Below, one piece after another: positions 8,732 through 17,505 of a DNA stretch of 64,000 nucleotides (positions are counted from its first letter, which is position 1; each line of letters starts with the position of its first letter). Under the pieces are notes generated by a model. That model was given only the letters and a program-made list of their open reading frames with translations, was not told where the DNA came from and ran no database searches. A program made the position numbers and the translations under genes. The DNA is taken from assembly GCA_022711355.1 (NCBI GenBank), contig JAKLFE010000020.1, positions 1 to 64,000 on the forward strand, written 5' to 3'. The DNA comes from Spirochaetota bacterium. GTDB lineage: Bacteria; Spirochaetota; Spirochaetia; Treponematales; Rectinemataceae.

Positions 8732-11700
8732 ATGAACGTCGGCCAAAAAGCCAGCTTGAGCCTCCTGATAGCCGTGCTCCTCTTCGCGGCCTTCTCCGTC
8801 GCGGCCTTCTCCGGCCTTTTCGACGTGATCGAGGCGCGTTTCTACAACCCCGCCGTCTCCCGGGGCTACGAGGAGAGCCTGGCCCGGATCGCCCGCTACG
8901 CCGACGAGTACCACGGCCGCAACGCCGACCGCTTCCAGTCCGTCCTCGGCCTGGACGCGGTCAGGCGGAGCTTCCTGCCGAACATCAGCGCCCAGGACTC
9001 CTTCGACCGGGCCAACGCCCTCGGCAAGCTCCAGGAGGAGACCCTGGGCCTCTCGGGGCTCCGCCTCATCGACGCGGGGGGCAAGCGGATCCACTTCAGC
9101 ACCCTGCCTGGGGACATCCTCCGCAGGGGCGAGCTCGAGACCGTCTACCGGAACTACGGCGAGGCGGGCGACCCGAGCTACGAGTCGATCGCCGCGCCCG
9201 AGGGCTCCGAGCCCAAGGTCAGCCTCGACCCCGCCTCGGGCCGCTTCGTCTATTCCCTGCCCTTCTTCGACGGCTTCAAGGTCTACCGGGGCAGCGCCGT
9301 CTTCTTCGTCTCCGTCGACGGCCTCTCCTCCCTCCTGACCAAGGAAGGCCTCCTCACGGTCGGAGAGCTCCCCCGTCCCGCGGCCGGCAGGGGCCTGGTC
9401 CTCAAGGCGCCGCCGGCCGCGGCCGAGGCCCTGGCCTCACGGGCCGCCGAGGTCTGGGCCTCGGGGGTCGGCGATGAGCCGATCGCCATAGCCGCCTCGG
9501 CCCAGGGCGAGGGCGAGTCCTACGTCCTGTTCTCCAGGCCCACCGAGCGGGCCGGCTACGTCGGCTTCGTCCTGCCCGCCTCCTCCTTCGCCCTGCCGGG
9601 ATCGATGAAGTGGCTCCTCCTGGGCTCCTTCCTCGTCACCGCCTACCTCCTCGCCTTCCTCCTGCTCAACCTCCGCCAGGACCGGATGGCGGTCCTCTCC
9701 GACCGGATCAAGCGCTTCCAGATCACCCTCCTCGAGGAGTCGATGGGGGACCGAGCCGAGCTCGACATCGGGCGCTGGCGCCGCGAGCTCGAGTCCCGCC
9801 GCGGCGAGGTCAAGGCCGAGATCAAGAAGAGCGTGGGCCGGGTCCGCAAGAACCGCGAGCCGGAAGTCGACGAGCTCATCGACAAGAGCTGGGACGAGAT
9901 ACTCTCCGTCCTCGGAGCCAGGGCCGAGACGGGCCGCGCCGAGGGCTCCCTGGGCGTGAAGGAGCTCGAGCGCCTCCTGGGCGAGGCCTTGAAGAGCGGC
10001 AGTTTCGTCATTCCCGCCGGCGCCCTCGTGCAAGCCGGGCCGGCAGCCCTCCCTGCCGCCGCGCCGGCGAGCGCAGCCCCCCGCGTCGCCCCCTCCGCCC
10101 ACCACGCCCCTCCTGTCCAGGCTGCCGGTCATCCGCGTCCCGCGGCGGCTGCCCTCGTCGAGGAGGCGGAGTCGGTCGAGGAGCTCGAAGAGCTGGAGGA
10201 ACTCGGGGAAACCGAGGCGGTCGAAGAGGCCGAGGCGGGCGAAGAAGCAGGGGCGATCGAAGAGGCCGAGGCAGTCGAGGAGGCCGAAGCGGTCGAAGAG
10301 GCCGAGGCGGCCGAAGTGGCCGAGGCGGCCGAAGCAGTCGAGGAGGCCGAGGCAGTCGAAGAGGCTGAAGCGGTCGAAGAGGCCGAAGCGGCCGAAGCGG
10401 TCGAAGCGGCCGAAGCGGTCGAAGAGGCCGAGGCAGTCGAGGAGGCCGAGGCAGTCGAGGAGGCTGAAGCGGTCGAAGCGGCCGAAGCGGTCGAAGCGGC
10501 CGAAGCGGTCGAGGAGGCCGAAGCGGTCGAGGAGGCCGAAGCGGTCGAGGAGGCCGAGGCGGTCGAGGAGGCCGAGGCGGTCGAGGAGGCCGAGGCGGTC
10601 GAGGAGGCCGAGGCGGTCGAAGAGGCTGAGGCGGTCGAAGAGCTCGAGGAGGCCGAAGCTGAGGAGGGCCTCGAAGCCCCGTCGCCTCCTGCCGCGCCTG
10701 CGATAGAGATCGAGGCCTTGATCGAGGCGACGGTTCCCGAGCCGGTCCGCCCTGAACGCGAGGAGGCGCCGCGGGTCTTCTCGCTCGAGCTTGCGACGCC
10801 CTGGGAAGCGGAGTCCCTGGATCGGATCGGCCTTGTCGAGGAAGGCCAGATCGAGGGCCCCGCGCCTGAGGCGGCTCCGCTTCTCGAGGAGAGCCTCCTC
10901 GGTTCCGCGCCCGCGGCCGAGTCCGCGGCAGAGCCCGAGGTCGAAGCGCTCCGAGCCGAGGCCGGCGCGGCGGCGGCCGAGCGGCCCGAGGAGCTGGATG
11001 AGCTGGAGCCGCTCGAGGAGCTCGAAGCCGCCGAGGATGAGGAGCTCGCCGCTCCCGGGGAGCGCGGCTCCGCGGGGGCCCGCGCCCTCGCCCTCGCCTC
11101 GATCGACGACGAGGACATCCCGGTCATACCCGAATCCTCGGGTCTCGAGCTCGTGGACGGAACCGATATCTCGGACATCATCGGCTTCATCGACATGGAG
11201 GATCCCGCTCGATCCGAGGAGTTCGGCTTCCTCGAGCCCGCCGGGGATTCGGAGTCCTCGATCGTCCTCCGCTACGGCTCGACCCAGGTCGAGGAGTCGC
11301 CCGAGCTGATCCTGGACGGGGCCCTCGAGGAGCTCGACCTCGAGGAGGAGGCCGCCGAGGAGCTCGAGCTCGAGCTCGAGCTCGAGCTCTCCCCCCTCGA
11401 CCTCTCCGCCCTCGCGCTCTGGGGGCGCGAGGAGCCGGGCCTCGGCGCGGGGGCCGCCGTCTTCGCCCAGGAGGCGGCTATCCCCGCGGAGCAGGGGCCC
11501 GAGCCGGCCGAGCCGGCCGATACGGGCTGGCGCTTCACCCGCTCCGCCGAGCAGGCCGCCTCCCCCGAGGCCGACGATTCGGCGGTGCAGGGCGGCGAGA
11601 TCGCGATGCTCTCCGACGAGATGCGCGAGCTCCTCGAGTACCTTCCCGCGGCCGAGAGCGAGGACGGGGTCCCTGTCGACCTGACCGAGTACCTCGGCCC

Positions 11701-11983
11701 CTGCCGTCCCTACGTCCGCATGGCCGCCCTGGGCAGGGACGAGCTTTCCGCGGCCGAGGAGCTGCCGGTCGTCGGCGAGGGAAGCGCCTGGTCCGAGGCC
11801 GAATTCCTCGGCGAGCTTTCCTCCGAGCCGGAGTCCGACGAGGAGGATGGCCTCCAGGATCCCGCCGGGCCCGGTCCCATCGTCTACCGGGACGGCGTGT
11901 TCCAGATCGATCCCGAGTACCCGGGCTCCCCCCCCGCCCAAGACAAGGGGCTCCGCGAGCTGGTCGATTCCGTGCTGGGTTGA
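8732..11983 (+). CDS. Membrane protein with extracytoplasmic domain and long Glu/Ala repeat tail
   Basis: A 1083-residue protein I do not recognise. An N-terminal helix (about 8-30) and a second helix (about 290-312, [20 protein letters not shown]) bracket a roughly 260-residue extracytoplasmic domain with sensor-like (Cache-like) character; a short basic, coiled-coil-prone stretch follows ([15 protein letters not shown]). Residues about 440-480 are Ala/Pro-rich, and about 495-645 are an almost pure run of EAVEEA-type hexapeptides. The rest is strongly acidic and low in complexity, ending in a conserved-looking [15 protein letters not shown] segment. The overall layout suggests a receptor or scaffold with an extended, highly negatively charged cytoplasmic tail. 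The gene runs divergently from the MCP gene and may be cotranscribed with the cell-wall genes that follow. Function unknown. Confidence 0.75.
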   Translation: MNVGQKASLSLLIAVLLFAAFSVAAFSGLFDVIEARFYNPAVSRGYEESLARIARYADEYHGRNADRFQSVLGLDAVRRSFLPNISAQDSFDRANALGKLQEETLGLSGLRLIDAGGKRIHFSTLPGDILRRGELETVYRNYGEAGDPSYESIAAPEGSEPKVSLDPASGRFVYSLPFFDGFKVYRGSAVFFVSVDGLSSLLTKEGLLTVGELPRPAAGRGLVLKAPPAAAEALASRAAEVWASGVGDEPIAIAASAQGEGESYVLFSRPTERAGYVGFVLPASSFALPGSMKWLLLGSFLVTAYLLAFLLLNLRQDRMAVLSDRIKRFQITLLEESMGDRAELDIGRWRRELESRRGEVKAEIKKSVGRVRKNREPEVDELIDKSWDEILSVLGARAETGRAEGSLGVKELERLLGEALKSGSFVIPAGALVQAGPAALPAAAPASAAPRVAPSAHHAPPVQAAGHPRPAAAALVEEAESVEELEELEELGETEAVEEAEAGEEAGAIEEAEAVEEAEAVEEAEAAEVAEAAEAVEEAEAVEEAEAVEEAEAAEAVEAAEAVEEAEAVEEAEAVEEAEAVEAAEAVEAAEAVEEAEAVEEAEAVEEAEAVEEAEAVEEAEAVEEAEAVEEAEAVEELEEAEAEEGLEAPSPPAAPAIEIEALIEATVPEPVRPEREEAPRVFSLELATPWEAESLDRIGLVEEGQIEGPAPEAAPLLEESLLGSAPAAESAAEPEVEALRAEAGAAAAERPEELDELEPLEELEAAEDEELAAPGERGSAGARALALASIDDEDIPVIPESSGLELVDGTDISDIIGFIDMEDPARSEEFGFLEPAGDSESSIVLRYGSTQVEESPELILDGALEELDLEEEAAEELELELELELSPLDLSALALWGREEPGLGAGAAVFAQEAAIPAEQGPEPAEPADTGWRFTRSAEQAASPEADDSAVQGGEIAMLSDEMRELLEYLPAAESEDGVPVDLTEYLGPCRPYVRMAALGRDELSAAEELPVVGEGSAWSEAEFLGELSSEPESDEEDGLQDPAGPGPIVYRDGVFQIDPEYPGSPPAQDKGLRELVDSVLG
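10213..10665 (+). repeat. Tandem 18-base coding repeat (EAVEEA hexapeptide)
   Basis: About 25 near-identical 18-base units of the form gaggcggtcgaggaggcc lie head to tail inside the 8732-11983 gene. Several consecutive units near 10550-10620 are identical at DNA level and others differ by third-base changes or EE/AA swaps. Such an array should be prone to in-frame length change by slippage or recombination. Confidence 0.9.
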
Positions 11984-12077
11984 GCCGGCCCGCCGCGGCC
12001 GAGCGCGCGGATTCGCTTCGTCCCTCTCCCCTCGAGGACTTGACGAGCTTCCCCTCCGGCTCCGATGATGGGCCACG

Positions 12078-12293
12078 ATGCTCATGCCCTTCCTGCGCCG
12101 GCTCGGGCGAGCCCTCGGCGCCTCGGCCCTCATCCTAGGCCTCTCCGCGGCCCTCGTCTGGCCGCTCTGGGCCCTCGCGACCAAGGCGCGGACGCTCTAC
12201 AACGCGGCTATCCTCCTTGCCCTCCTGGCCCTCGGCGGCGCTGCGGCCTGGCGCCGGATCCGGCGGCGCCGCTCGGAGCCCAGTTCCCGATGA
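12078..12293 (+). CDS. Small membrane protein, two predicted helices
   Basis: A 71-residue protein of unknown function with two hydrophobic helices (about 13-33 and 41-57) and a basic RRIRRRR tail, giving an N-in/C-in hairpin by the positive-inside rule. The ATG at 12078 lies 94 bases after the repeat protein, and the stop overlaps the start of the M23 peptidase gene in an ATGA arrangement, which supports real translation and coupling. No ribosome site is obvious. It might assist the secreted peptidase that follows, but that is only inferred from position. Confidence 0.6.
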   Translation: MLMPFLRRLGRALGASALILGLSAALVWPLWALATKARTLYNAAILLALLALGGAAAWRRIRRRRSEPSSR

Positions 12294-13216
12294 GGGGCGC
12301 GGGCGCCCTCCTCCTGCCCATCCTGGCCCTCGTCGGAACCGCGCAGGCCCAGGGGCAGGCTTATCCCCGGCTCGGCTCCCTCGGCCCCGACGACTACGTG
12401 TTCAAGCAGCACCAGGAGCAGCTGGCCGCCTCCTACGAGGCCGTCCTCTCCGGCGAGGAAGCGCCCGAGCTCGTCTTCTTCGCCTATACGGTCAGGCCCC
12501 GTCCCGCCCAGAAGTCCGGCGAGGAGGTCAAGGGCTCGGCCGACCTCCTCTCCCTCGCGGCCCGGCTCAACCTGCCCTACGAGAGCCTCGCCACCCTGAA
12601 CGGGCTCGATAGGGCCAGGGAATTCCTGCCCGGCGAGCGGGTCCTCGTCCCTTCCATCGCGGGGCTCTTCGTCCCCGAGCGCCCGAGCTCCGACCTCGAG
12701 CTCCTCATCTCCTACCGGGGCCTCCCCTCAGGCTCCCCCCTGTCCGTCGGGGGCCGGCGCCTCCTTTTCTATCCCGGCGCGCGCTTCAACCCCGAGGAGC
12801 GGGCCCTCTTCCTCGGCCTCCTGTTCCGCTTCCCCCTCCCCGCGGGCCGCCTGACCTCGGGCTTCGGCCCGAGGGCCAGCCCCTTCACGGGCAAGCAGGC
12901 GATGCACAACGGCATCGACCTCGCCGCGCCCGAGGGCACCGAGGTCTACGCCGCGCGGGAGGGCCTGGTGGTCGAGAGCGGGACCGACGGGGTCCTCGGC
13001 GAGTACCTCGTCCTCTCCCACGCGGGGGGCATGTCGACCGTCTACGGCCACCTCTCGGCGCGCCGGGCGAGGTTGAACGATCGCGTCGAATCGGGTATGA
13101 TAATAGGCAACGTGGGATCCACGGGCCTTTCTACGGGCCCCCACCTCCACTTCGAGGTGAGGAATCGCGGCGAGCCCCGGGACCCCGAGCCCCTCATCCC
13201 AAGGGGAAAACGATGA
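12290..13216 (+). CDS. Secreted M23-family peptidoglycan endopeptidase with LysM-like segment
   Basis: A 308-residue exported protein. Residues 1-21 are a signal peptide ending AQAQ. Residues about 65-123 resemble a degenerate LysM (DLLSLAARLNLPYESLATLN...LPGERVLVPS), suggesting binding to glycan strands. The C-terminal lysostaphin-type metallopeptidase domain shows GFGPRASPF, the zinc ligands H206 and D210 in HNGID, H254 in YGHLS and the HLHFE motif (H285, H287). It should cut peptide crosslinks in peptidoglycan or, if the site were inactive, activate other hydrolases; all expected ligands appear present. The start is the ATG overlapping the small membrane protein's stop (ATGA), and its own stop overlaps the next gene the same way. 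Confidence 0.9.
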   Translation: MRGAGALLLPILALVGTAQAQGQAYPRLGSLGPDDYVFKQHQEQLAASYEAVLSGEEAPELVFFAYTVRPRPAQKSGEEVKGSADLLSLAARLNLPYESLATLNGLDRAREFLPGERVLVPSIAGLFVPERPSSDLELLISYRGLPSGSPLSVGGRRLLFYPGARFNPEERALFLGLLFRFPLPAGRLTSGFGPRASPFTGKQAMHNGIDLAAPEGTEVYAAREGLVVESGTDGVLGEYLVLSHAGGMSTVYGHLSARRARLNDRVESGMIIGNVGSTGLSTGPHLHFEVRNRGEPRDPEPLIPRGKR

Positions 13217-14220
13217 AACGCCCGCGCTCGCCCCTCGTTCCGCTCCTCGCCGCGGGCCTCCTCGCCCTGGCGGCCTTCCCCCCGGCCCTCCAAGCCCAGG
13301 AGCTCCGTACCCTCGTCGCCGGGATCGCCTCGCTCCAGGCCGAGAACGCGGAGGGCTCGCGGCTCGCCATGGGCTACGACGAGGCCATCGCGGTGACCTT
13401 CGCCAAGGACTCCCCCTTCATCCAGGGTTTCGAGATCGAGCTCAAGCTGCCCCCGGCCATCTCCGCGAGCCCGGGCGCCTTCGCTTACGAGCTCTGGCGC
13501 CGCGTCGAGCCGGCCCCCGACAAGAGCCGCTACGGCTACAAGGGCGAGCGCATCATCACCCAGAGCCTGCCTTCCCGCGCGGGCTTCGTCATCCAGATCC
13601 CCGTCCGCCGCGACCACGGCCTCAAGAGCGGGCCCTACGCCACCCTCCTGCCCACCGTGGTCGAGGCCAAGGACTTCCCCTTCCTTTTCAAGCTCGTGCC
13701 CCTGGCCAAGGGCTCCTCGCCCGCCATCGAGGCGGCCCGGATCCAGGTCAGGGTCCGGCCCCTCCTCGGCGAGGAGGGAGGCTTGAAGCTCCTGCTCAAG
13801 TATCCCGAGGCCGCGGGCGAGCGGGACGCCCTCGTCGTCACCGTGGACGAGAAGCGGATCGATCCCCAGGCGACGATCCTCCTCAAGGCGGGCCCCCACC
13901 GCCTCCACGTCTCCTCCGAGCTCTACCGCGACGAGAACCGCAGCTTCGTCGTCGAGCAGGGCCGGATCCTGGAGCTCGCGCTCGAGCTCCAGGACACCGC
14001 CCCCCTCCTCGTCATCGAGGCTCCCGACTCGGCCCTGGTCCTCCTCGACGGGGTCAGGATCGACCACGTCGCGAGGCCCCAGATGGCCATCGAGCCGGGG
14101 GAGCACAGCGTCTCCTGCAAGATCGGCGACTACAGCCTCTCCCGCAAGTTCTCGATCGCCCGGGGCAAGACCTACCGCCTCGTCCTCTCCGTCGATCTCC
14201 AGGTCCAGGAGGGCCCATGA
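13213..14220 (+). CDS. Secreted protein with C-terminal PEGA domain
   Basis: A 335-residue exported protein of unknown function. A signal peptide covers about 1-29 (ending LQAQE). The middle is beta-rich with no motif I recognise. From about 260 to 330 it reads LLVIEAPDSALVLLDGVRI...IEPGEHSVSC, a PEGA-type surface domain. The start ATG and the stop TGA both overlap neighbouring genes by 4 bases, so it is translationally coupled to the M23 peptidase before it and exonuclease III after it. An envelope role near the peptidase is likely but not shown. Confidence 0.75.
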   Translation: MKRPRSPLVPLLAAGLLALAAFPPALQAQELRTLVAGIASLQAENAEGSRLAMGYDEAIAVTFAKDSPFIQGFEIELKLPPAISASPGAFAYELWRRVEPAPDKSRYGYKGERIITQSLPSRAGFVIQIPVRRDHGLKSGPYATLLPTVVEAKDFPFLFKLVPLAKGSSPAIEAARIQVRVRPLLGEEGGLKLLLKYPEAAGERDALVVTVDEKRIDPQATILLKAGPHRLHVSSELYRDENRSFVVEQGRILELALELQDTAPLLVIEAPDSALVLLDGVRIDHVARPQMAIEPGEHSVSCKIGDYSLSRKFSIARGKTYRLVLSVDLQVQEGP

Positions 14221-14999
14221 CCCGCGTCTTCTCGTGGAACGTGAACGGGATCCGCGCCTGCGCCGGCAAGGGTCTCTTCGACTGGCTCGCCGTCGCGAGC
14301 CCCGACATCCTCTGCCTCCAGGAGACGAAGGCCCACCCCGAGCAGCTGCCCAAGGAGTTCCTCTCCCCGGCGGACGGGCGGGGCGGGACCTACCGCTCCT
14401 ACTGGGCCTCGGCCAAGCGCCGCGGCTACTCGGGCACGGCGATCTACTCCAAGCGCGAGCCCCGCGCGATCTCCTTCCTCGGGGAGGGGGAGTTCGACGA
14501 GGAGGGGAGGGCGCTCGTCGCCGACTTCGGCGCCTTCACCCTGGTCTCGGCCTACTTCCCGAACAGCCAGGACGGCGGCGCCCGCCTGGACTACAAGCTC
14601 CGCTTCTGCGCCGCCATCCTCGCGCTGTGCGATCGCATCGTCGCGCGGGGCGGCCACGTAGTGGTCGCGGGCGACTACAACATCGCGCACAAGCCCATCG
14701 ACCTCGCCAATCCCAAGGCCAACGAGGGCAACCCCGGCTACCTCCCCGAGGAGCGGGCCTGGATGGACGAGTTCACCTCGCGCGGCTACGTCGACAGCCT
14801 CCGGCGCTTCGATCCCGAGCCCGGGCGCTACACCTGGTGGACCTACCGCGTGCCCGGCGCCCGCGAGCGCAACGTGGGCTGGCGCCTCGACTACCACTGC
14901 GTCGACCCCGGCCTCGCCCCCGCCCTCGCGGGGGCGGCGATCCACCCCTCCGTCCTCGGCTCCGACCACTGCCCCGTGTCCATCGACCTCCAGGAGTGA
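14217..14999 (+). CDS. xth: Exodeoxyribonuclease III / AP endonuclease
   Basis: A 260-residue Mg-dependent nuclease of the ExoIII/Ape1 family that cleaves at abasic sites and removes 3' blocking groups in base excision repair. The conserved blocks are all present: SWNVNGIRA near the start, DILCLQETK, SAYFPNSQ, VAGDYNIAHKPID, the WRLDYH segment and the final GSDHCPVSID with the catalytic Asp-His pair. Length is typical. It is coupled to the PEGA gene by ATGA and is followed two bases later by the rhomboid gene, so a DNA repair enzyme is embedded in an otherwise envelope-related string. Confidence 0.96.
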   Translation: MTRVFSWNVNGIRACAGKGLFDWLAVASPDILCLQETKAHPEQLPKEFLSPADGRGGTYRSYWASAKRRGYSGTAIYSKREPRAISFLGEGEFDEEGRALVADFGAFTLVSAYFPNSQDGGARLDYKLRFCAAILALCDRIVARGGHVVVAGDYNIAHKPIDLANPKANEGNPGYLPEERAWMDEFTSRGYVDSLRRFDPEPGRYTWWTYRVPGARERNVGWRLDYHCVDPGLAPALAGAAIHPSVLGSDHCPVSIDLQE

Positions 15000-15001
15000 G
15001 C

Positions 15002-15565
15002 ATGAAGATAAAGTACAACGCGCCGACCACCCTCAGCTTCACCCTCGCCTCGGCCCTCGTCCTCGCGGCCACGGGCGCCTTCGGCCCCGCCTTCGCCCAA
15101 TCCTGGTTCTCGACCCCGGCCCCCTTCCACGCGAGCGTGGCCAAGGACTACGTCAAGCTCTTCACCCACGTGCTCGGCCACGCGAGCGTCGACCACTTCA
15201 TCTCGAACTTCAGCTTCATACTCCTCCTCGGGCCCATCCTCGAGGCGACCTACGGCTCGGTCGCCATGCTCCTCATGATCCTCGCCACGGCCCTCGCCAC
15301 CGGCCTGCTCAACGTCCTGGTCTTCCCCGGGACCGTCCTCCTCGGGGCGAGCGGGGTGGTCTTCATGATGATCCTCCTGTCCTCCTTCACGAACTTCACC
15401 AAGGGCGAGGTCCCCCTGACCTTCATCCTCGTCATGGCGATCTACCTGGGCCGCGAGGTCTGGGCCGCCGTGGCCAGGGCGGACAACGTGTCGCAGTTCG
15501 CCCACGTCATCGGCGGCATGGTCGGGAGCTTCTTCGGCTTCGTGCGGCCCGCCCGGCGAGAGTAG
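15002..15565 (+). CDS. Rhomboid-family intramembrane serine protease
   Basis: A 187-residue polytopic membrane protein. The serine motif GASG (S117) and the histidine (H168 in QFAHVIGGMVGSFFG) on a later helix give the rhomboid Ser-His dyad; HFISNFSFILLLGPILE supplies the upstream Asn-containing helix. It is at the short end for the family, with about six hydrophobic stretches. Rhomboids cut single-pass membrane proteins within the bilayer; the substrate cannot be guessed. It starts two bases after exonuclease III and ends 8 bases before the IclR gene, so all may share a message. Confidence 0.85.
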   Translation: MKIKYNAPTTLSFTLASALVLAATGAFGPAFAQSWFSTPAPFHASVAKDYVKLFTHVLGHASVDHFISNFSFILLLGPILEATYGSVAMLLMILATALATGLLNVLVFPGTVLLGASGVVFMMILLSSFTNFTKGEVPLTFILVMAIYLGREVWAAVARADNVSQFAHVIGGMVGSFFGFVRPARRE

Positions 15566-15573
15566 GGGGGGCG

Positions 15574-16428
15574 ATGCCCACGAAGAGCGGCGGCCGGCGG
15601 ACGGGCGACAAGGCCCCCGGCCCGGCCGCGGGATCGCCCGCCGGCCCGGCCCCCTCCGGGATCGTCAACGCGGCCGCCCGGGCCTTCGCCATCCTCGAGC
15701 GCCTGGCCGACCAGCGCTCCGTCGGCCTCGAGGAGCTCTCCCGGGAGGTGGGCCTCGCCAAGCCCACGGTCTACCGCTTCCTCCTCACCCTCCAGGAGCT
15801 CGGCTACGCGCGCCGCGCGCCCGACGAGCGCTGGGCCATGACCTTGAAGAGCTTCCGCGTCGGCTCCCGCGCCCTCGACCACCTCGACCTCTACGAGGCC
15901 GCGAGGCCCGTGGCCGCGGAGCTGGCCGAGGCCCTCGGCGAGACGATCCACATGGGCGTGCTCGAGGAGGACTCGGCCGTCTACGTGCTCAAGATCGAGT
16001 CGCGCTACACGATCCGCATGCACTCCCGGGTCGGCCGCCGCGTCCCCCTGCACTGCACCTCCATCGGCAAGTGCCTCCTCGCCTTCGGCGCGCCGGAGGC
16101 GGCCGAGGAGCTCGTCCGCGCCTCCAAGCTCGTCGCCTTCACCCCCGGCACGATCACGCGGCGCGAGGCCTTCCTCGCCGAGCTCGGCCTGGTCCGCAAG
16201 CGGGGCTACGCCCTCGACCGCGAGGAGCACGAGGAGGGCATCCGCTGCATCGGCGCGCCGGTGCTCGACTGCGACGGCCTGGCCGTCGCGGCGCTCTCGG
16301 CTTCCTGGCCGGTCTTCCGCTACGACGAGTCCGAGGAGGCGCGCAACGCGTCGGCCGTGGTCGGAGCGGCCCTCCGCATCTCCGAGGCCCTCGGCTACGA
16401 TCCCGCGGCCCGGCGCCCCCTGCCCTGA
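15574..16428 (+). CDS. IclR-family transcriptional regulator (KdgR-like)
   Basis: A 284-residue DNA-binding regulator. After a low-complexity tail of about 30 residues comes the winged helix-turn-helix (about 35-90; GLEELSREVGLAKPTVYRFL), then an IclR effector domain (about 105-275) with GETIHMGVLEEDSAVYVLKIES and the HCTSIGKCLLAF block. IclR proteins of the KdgR subgroup sense 2-keto-3-deoxygluconate and control uronate catabolism. The gene lies 42 bases upstream of kduI, whose promoter contains a short inverted repeat, so control of kduI is the natural inference. Start chosen at ATG 15574; the purine run before it is a weak ribosome site. Confidence 0.9.
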   Translation: MPTKSGGRRTGDKAPGPAAGSPAGPAPSGIVNAAARAFAILERLADQRSVGLEELSREVGLAKPTVYRFLLTLQELGYARRAPDERWAMTLKSFRVGSRALDHLDLYEAARPVAAELAEALGETIHMGVLEEDSAVYVLKIESRYTIRMHSRVGRRVPLHCTSIGKCLLAFGAPEAAEELVRASKLVAFTPGTITRREAFLAELGLVRKRGYALDREEHEEGIRCIGAPVLDCDGLAVAALSASWPVFRYDESEEARNASAVVGAALRISEALGYDPAARRPLP

Positions 16429-16435
16429 GCACCGG

Positions 16436-16464
16436 TTGACAGGAATGGACCGCTGTTCCAAAAT
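16436..16464 (+). promoter_or_regulatory. kduI promoter
   Basis: A perfect TTGACA (16436-16441), 17-base spacer and CAAAAT (16459-16464) stand out in this GC-rich sequence. Only GGTCTC separates the -10 from the kduI ATG, and no Shine-Dalgarno sequence is present, so a leaderless transcript is predicted. Confidence 0.6.
16446..16460 (+). promoter_or_regulatory. Candidate IclR/KdgR operator
   Basis: TGGACCGCTGTTCCA is an imperfect inverted repeat (TGGA, 7 bases, TCCA) lying wholly inside the spacer and first base pairs of the kduI -10. A bound IclR-type protein would block RNA polymerase. IclR-family sites are often short palindromes of this size. The assignment rests on position and symmetry only. 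Confidence 0.4.
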
Positions 16465-16470
16465 GGTCTC

Positions 16471-17307
16471 ATGCAGTTCGACACCCGCTATTCCCACCAT
16501 CCCGACGACGTCCGCGGCTACGACGGCGCGGCCCTCCGCAAGCACTTCCTCGTGGAGCGCGTCTTCGTCCCCGGCGCCATCAGCCTCGCCTACGCCCACG
16601 ACGACCGCGTGATCTTCGGCGGCGCCGCGCCGACCTCGGCGCCCCTGGCCCTCGAGGGGGCCAAGGAGCTCGGCACCGAGCGCTTCCTCGACCGCCGCGA
16701 GCTCGGCCTCATCAACGTCGGGGGGCCGGGCTCGGTCACCGTCGACGGGGAGCGGCGGCCGGTCGGGGCCCGCGACGGCATGTACGTCGGCAAGGGCGCC
16801 AAGTCCGTCGCCTTCGAGAGCGCCGACCCCGCGGCACCGGCCAAGTTCTACCTCATGAGCTGCCCGGCCCACCGCAGCCTGCCCACGGCCCTCATCCCCA
16901 AGGAGAAGGCCAATCCCCGGCGTCTGGGCTCGGCGGAGACCTGCAACGTCCGGACGATCAACCAGTACGTCCACCCGGCCGTCTGCGAGAGCTGCCAGCT
17001 CGTCATGGGCATGACCGTCCTCGAGCCGGGCTCGGTCTGGAACAGCTGGCCGCCCCACACCCACGAGCGGCGCATGGAGGTCTACCTCTACTTCGACATG
17101 GCCGAGGCGACGAGGGTCTTCCACTTCATGGGCCGGCCCGACGAGACCAGGCACATCGCCATGTCCAACGAGCAGGCGGTGATCTCGCCCTCCTGGTCCG
17201 TCCACTACGGGGTCGGCACCGGGGCCTACACCTTCATCTGGGGCATGGCGGGCGAGAACCAGACCTTCGACGACATGGACAACCTCGCCCCCGCGGCCAT
17301 CCGCTAG
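16471..17307 (+). CDS. kduI: 5-keto-4-deoxyuronate isomerase (4-deoxy-L-threo-5-hexosulose-uronate ketol-isomerase)
   Basis: A 278-residue zinc cupin that converts 5-keto-4-deoxyuronate, formed from unsaturated galacturonate, to 2,5-diketo-3-deoxygluconate in pectin degradation. The sequence tracks the enterobacterial KduI along its full length: LRKHFLVERVF near the start, the RRELGLINVGGPGSVTVDG block, HTHERRMEVYLYFDM with metal-binding His/Glu, NEQAVISPSWSVHYGVGT and the end FIWGMAGENQTFDDMD. The N-terminus also lines up, supporting the ATG at 16471 although it lacks a ribosome site. It precedes kduD, the next enzyme, separated by a repeat-bearing gap of 198 bases. Confidence 0.97.
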   Translation: MQFDTRYSHHPDDVRGYDGAALRKHFLVERVFVPGAISLAYAHDDRVIFGGAAPTSAPLALEGAKELGTERFLDRRELGLINVGGPGSVTVDGERRPVGARDGMYVGKGAKSVAFESADPAAPAKFYLMSCPAHRSLPTALIPKEKANPRRLGSAETCNVRTINQYVHPAVCESCQLVMGMTVLEPGSVWNSWPPHTHERRMEVYLYFDMAEATRVFHFMGRPDETRHIAMSNEQAVISPSWSVHYGVGTGAYTFIWGMAGENQTFDDMDNLAPAAIR

Positions 17308-17330
17308 GGACGCTGACCAAGAGGGAAGGC

Positions 17331-17491
17331 AAACCACAGAGGCACAGAGGCACAGAGGAGATTGAGGTCGGGGAAAAGACGAATGGCCCGAGGGAACAGA
17401 CGCCACAGGCCGATTCATGGATTTTTCCGTGTGACCAAGCCTCTCTCTCTTGCGTCTTCCCTCTGTGTCTCTGTGTCTCTCCATTTTTTTT
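17331..17491 (+). repeat. CACAGAG-type imperfect palindrome between kduI and kduD
   Basis: The left arm (17333-17370) carries CCACAGAGGCACAGAGG and the right arm (17441-17483) its near-reverse complement CCCTCTGTGTCTCTGTG. Transcribed as RNA they could pair over about 25 bases with a roughly 70-base loop. The base composition is much lower in GC than the surroundings, which argues for an inserted element. I recall similar CACAGAG repeats in other bacterial genomes but cannot check this here. The right arm ends just before the kduD ribosome site. Confidence 0.65.
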
Positions 17492-17505
17492 CGTGGAGGA
17501 TTATC

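Noticed and set aside
10213-10665. Regular repeats resembling a CRISPR array
   Set aside because: Units are head to tail with no unique spacers, and they keep the reading frame of a larger gene. No cas genes are nearby.
9437-12184. Very long open frame on the minus strand opposite the Glu/Ala repeat protein
   Set aside because: It mirrors the repeat gene's GC-rich codons; its translation is low-complexity ([12 protein letters not shown]-like), has no start signal and no family features.
17362-17505. Extended kduD start in the intergenic repeat
   Set aside because: The added N-terminus is translated CACAGAG repeat. The ATG at 17506 has a strong ribosome site and begins at the SDR fold.
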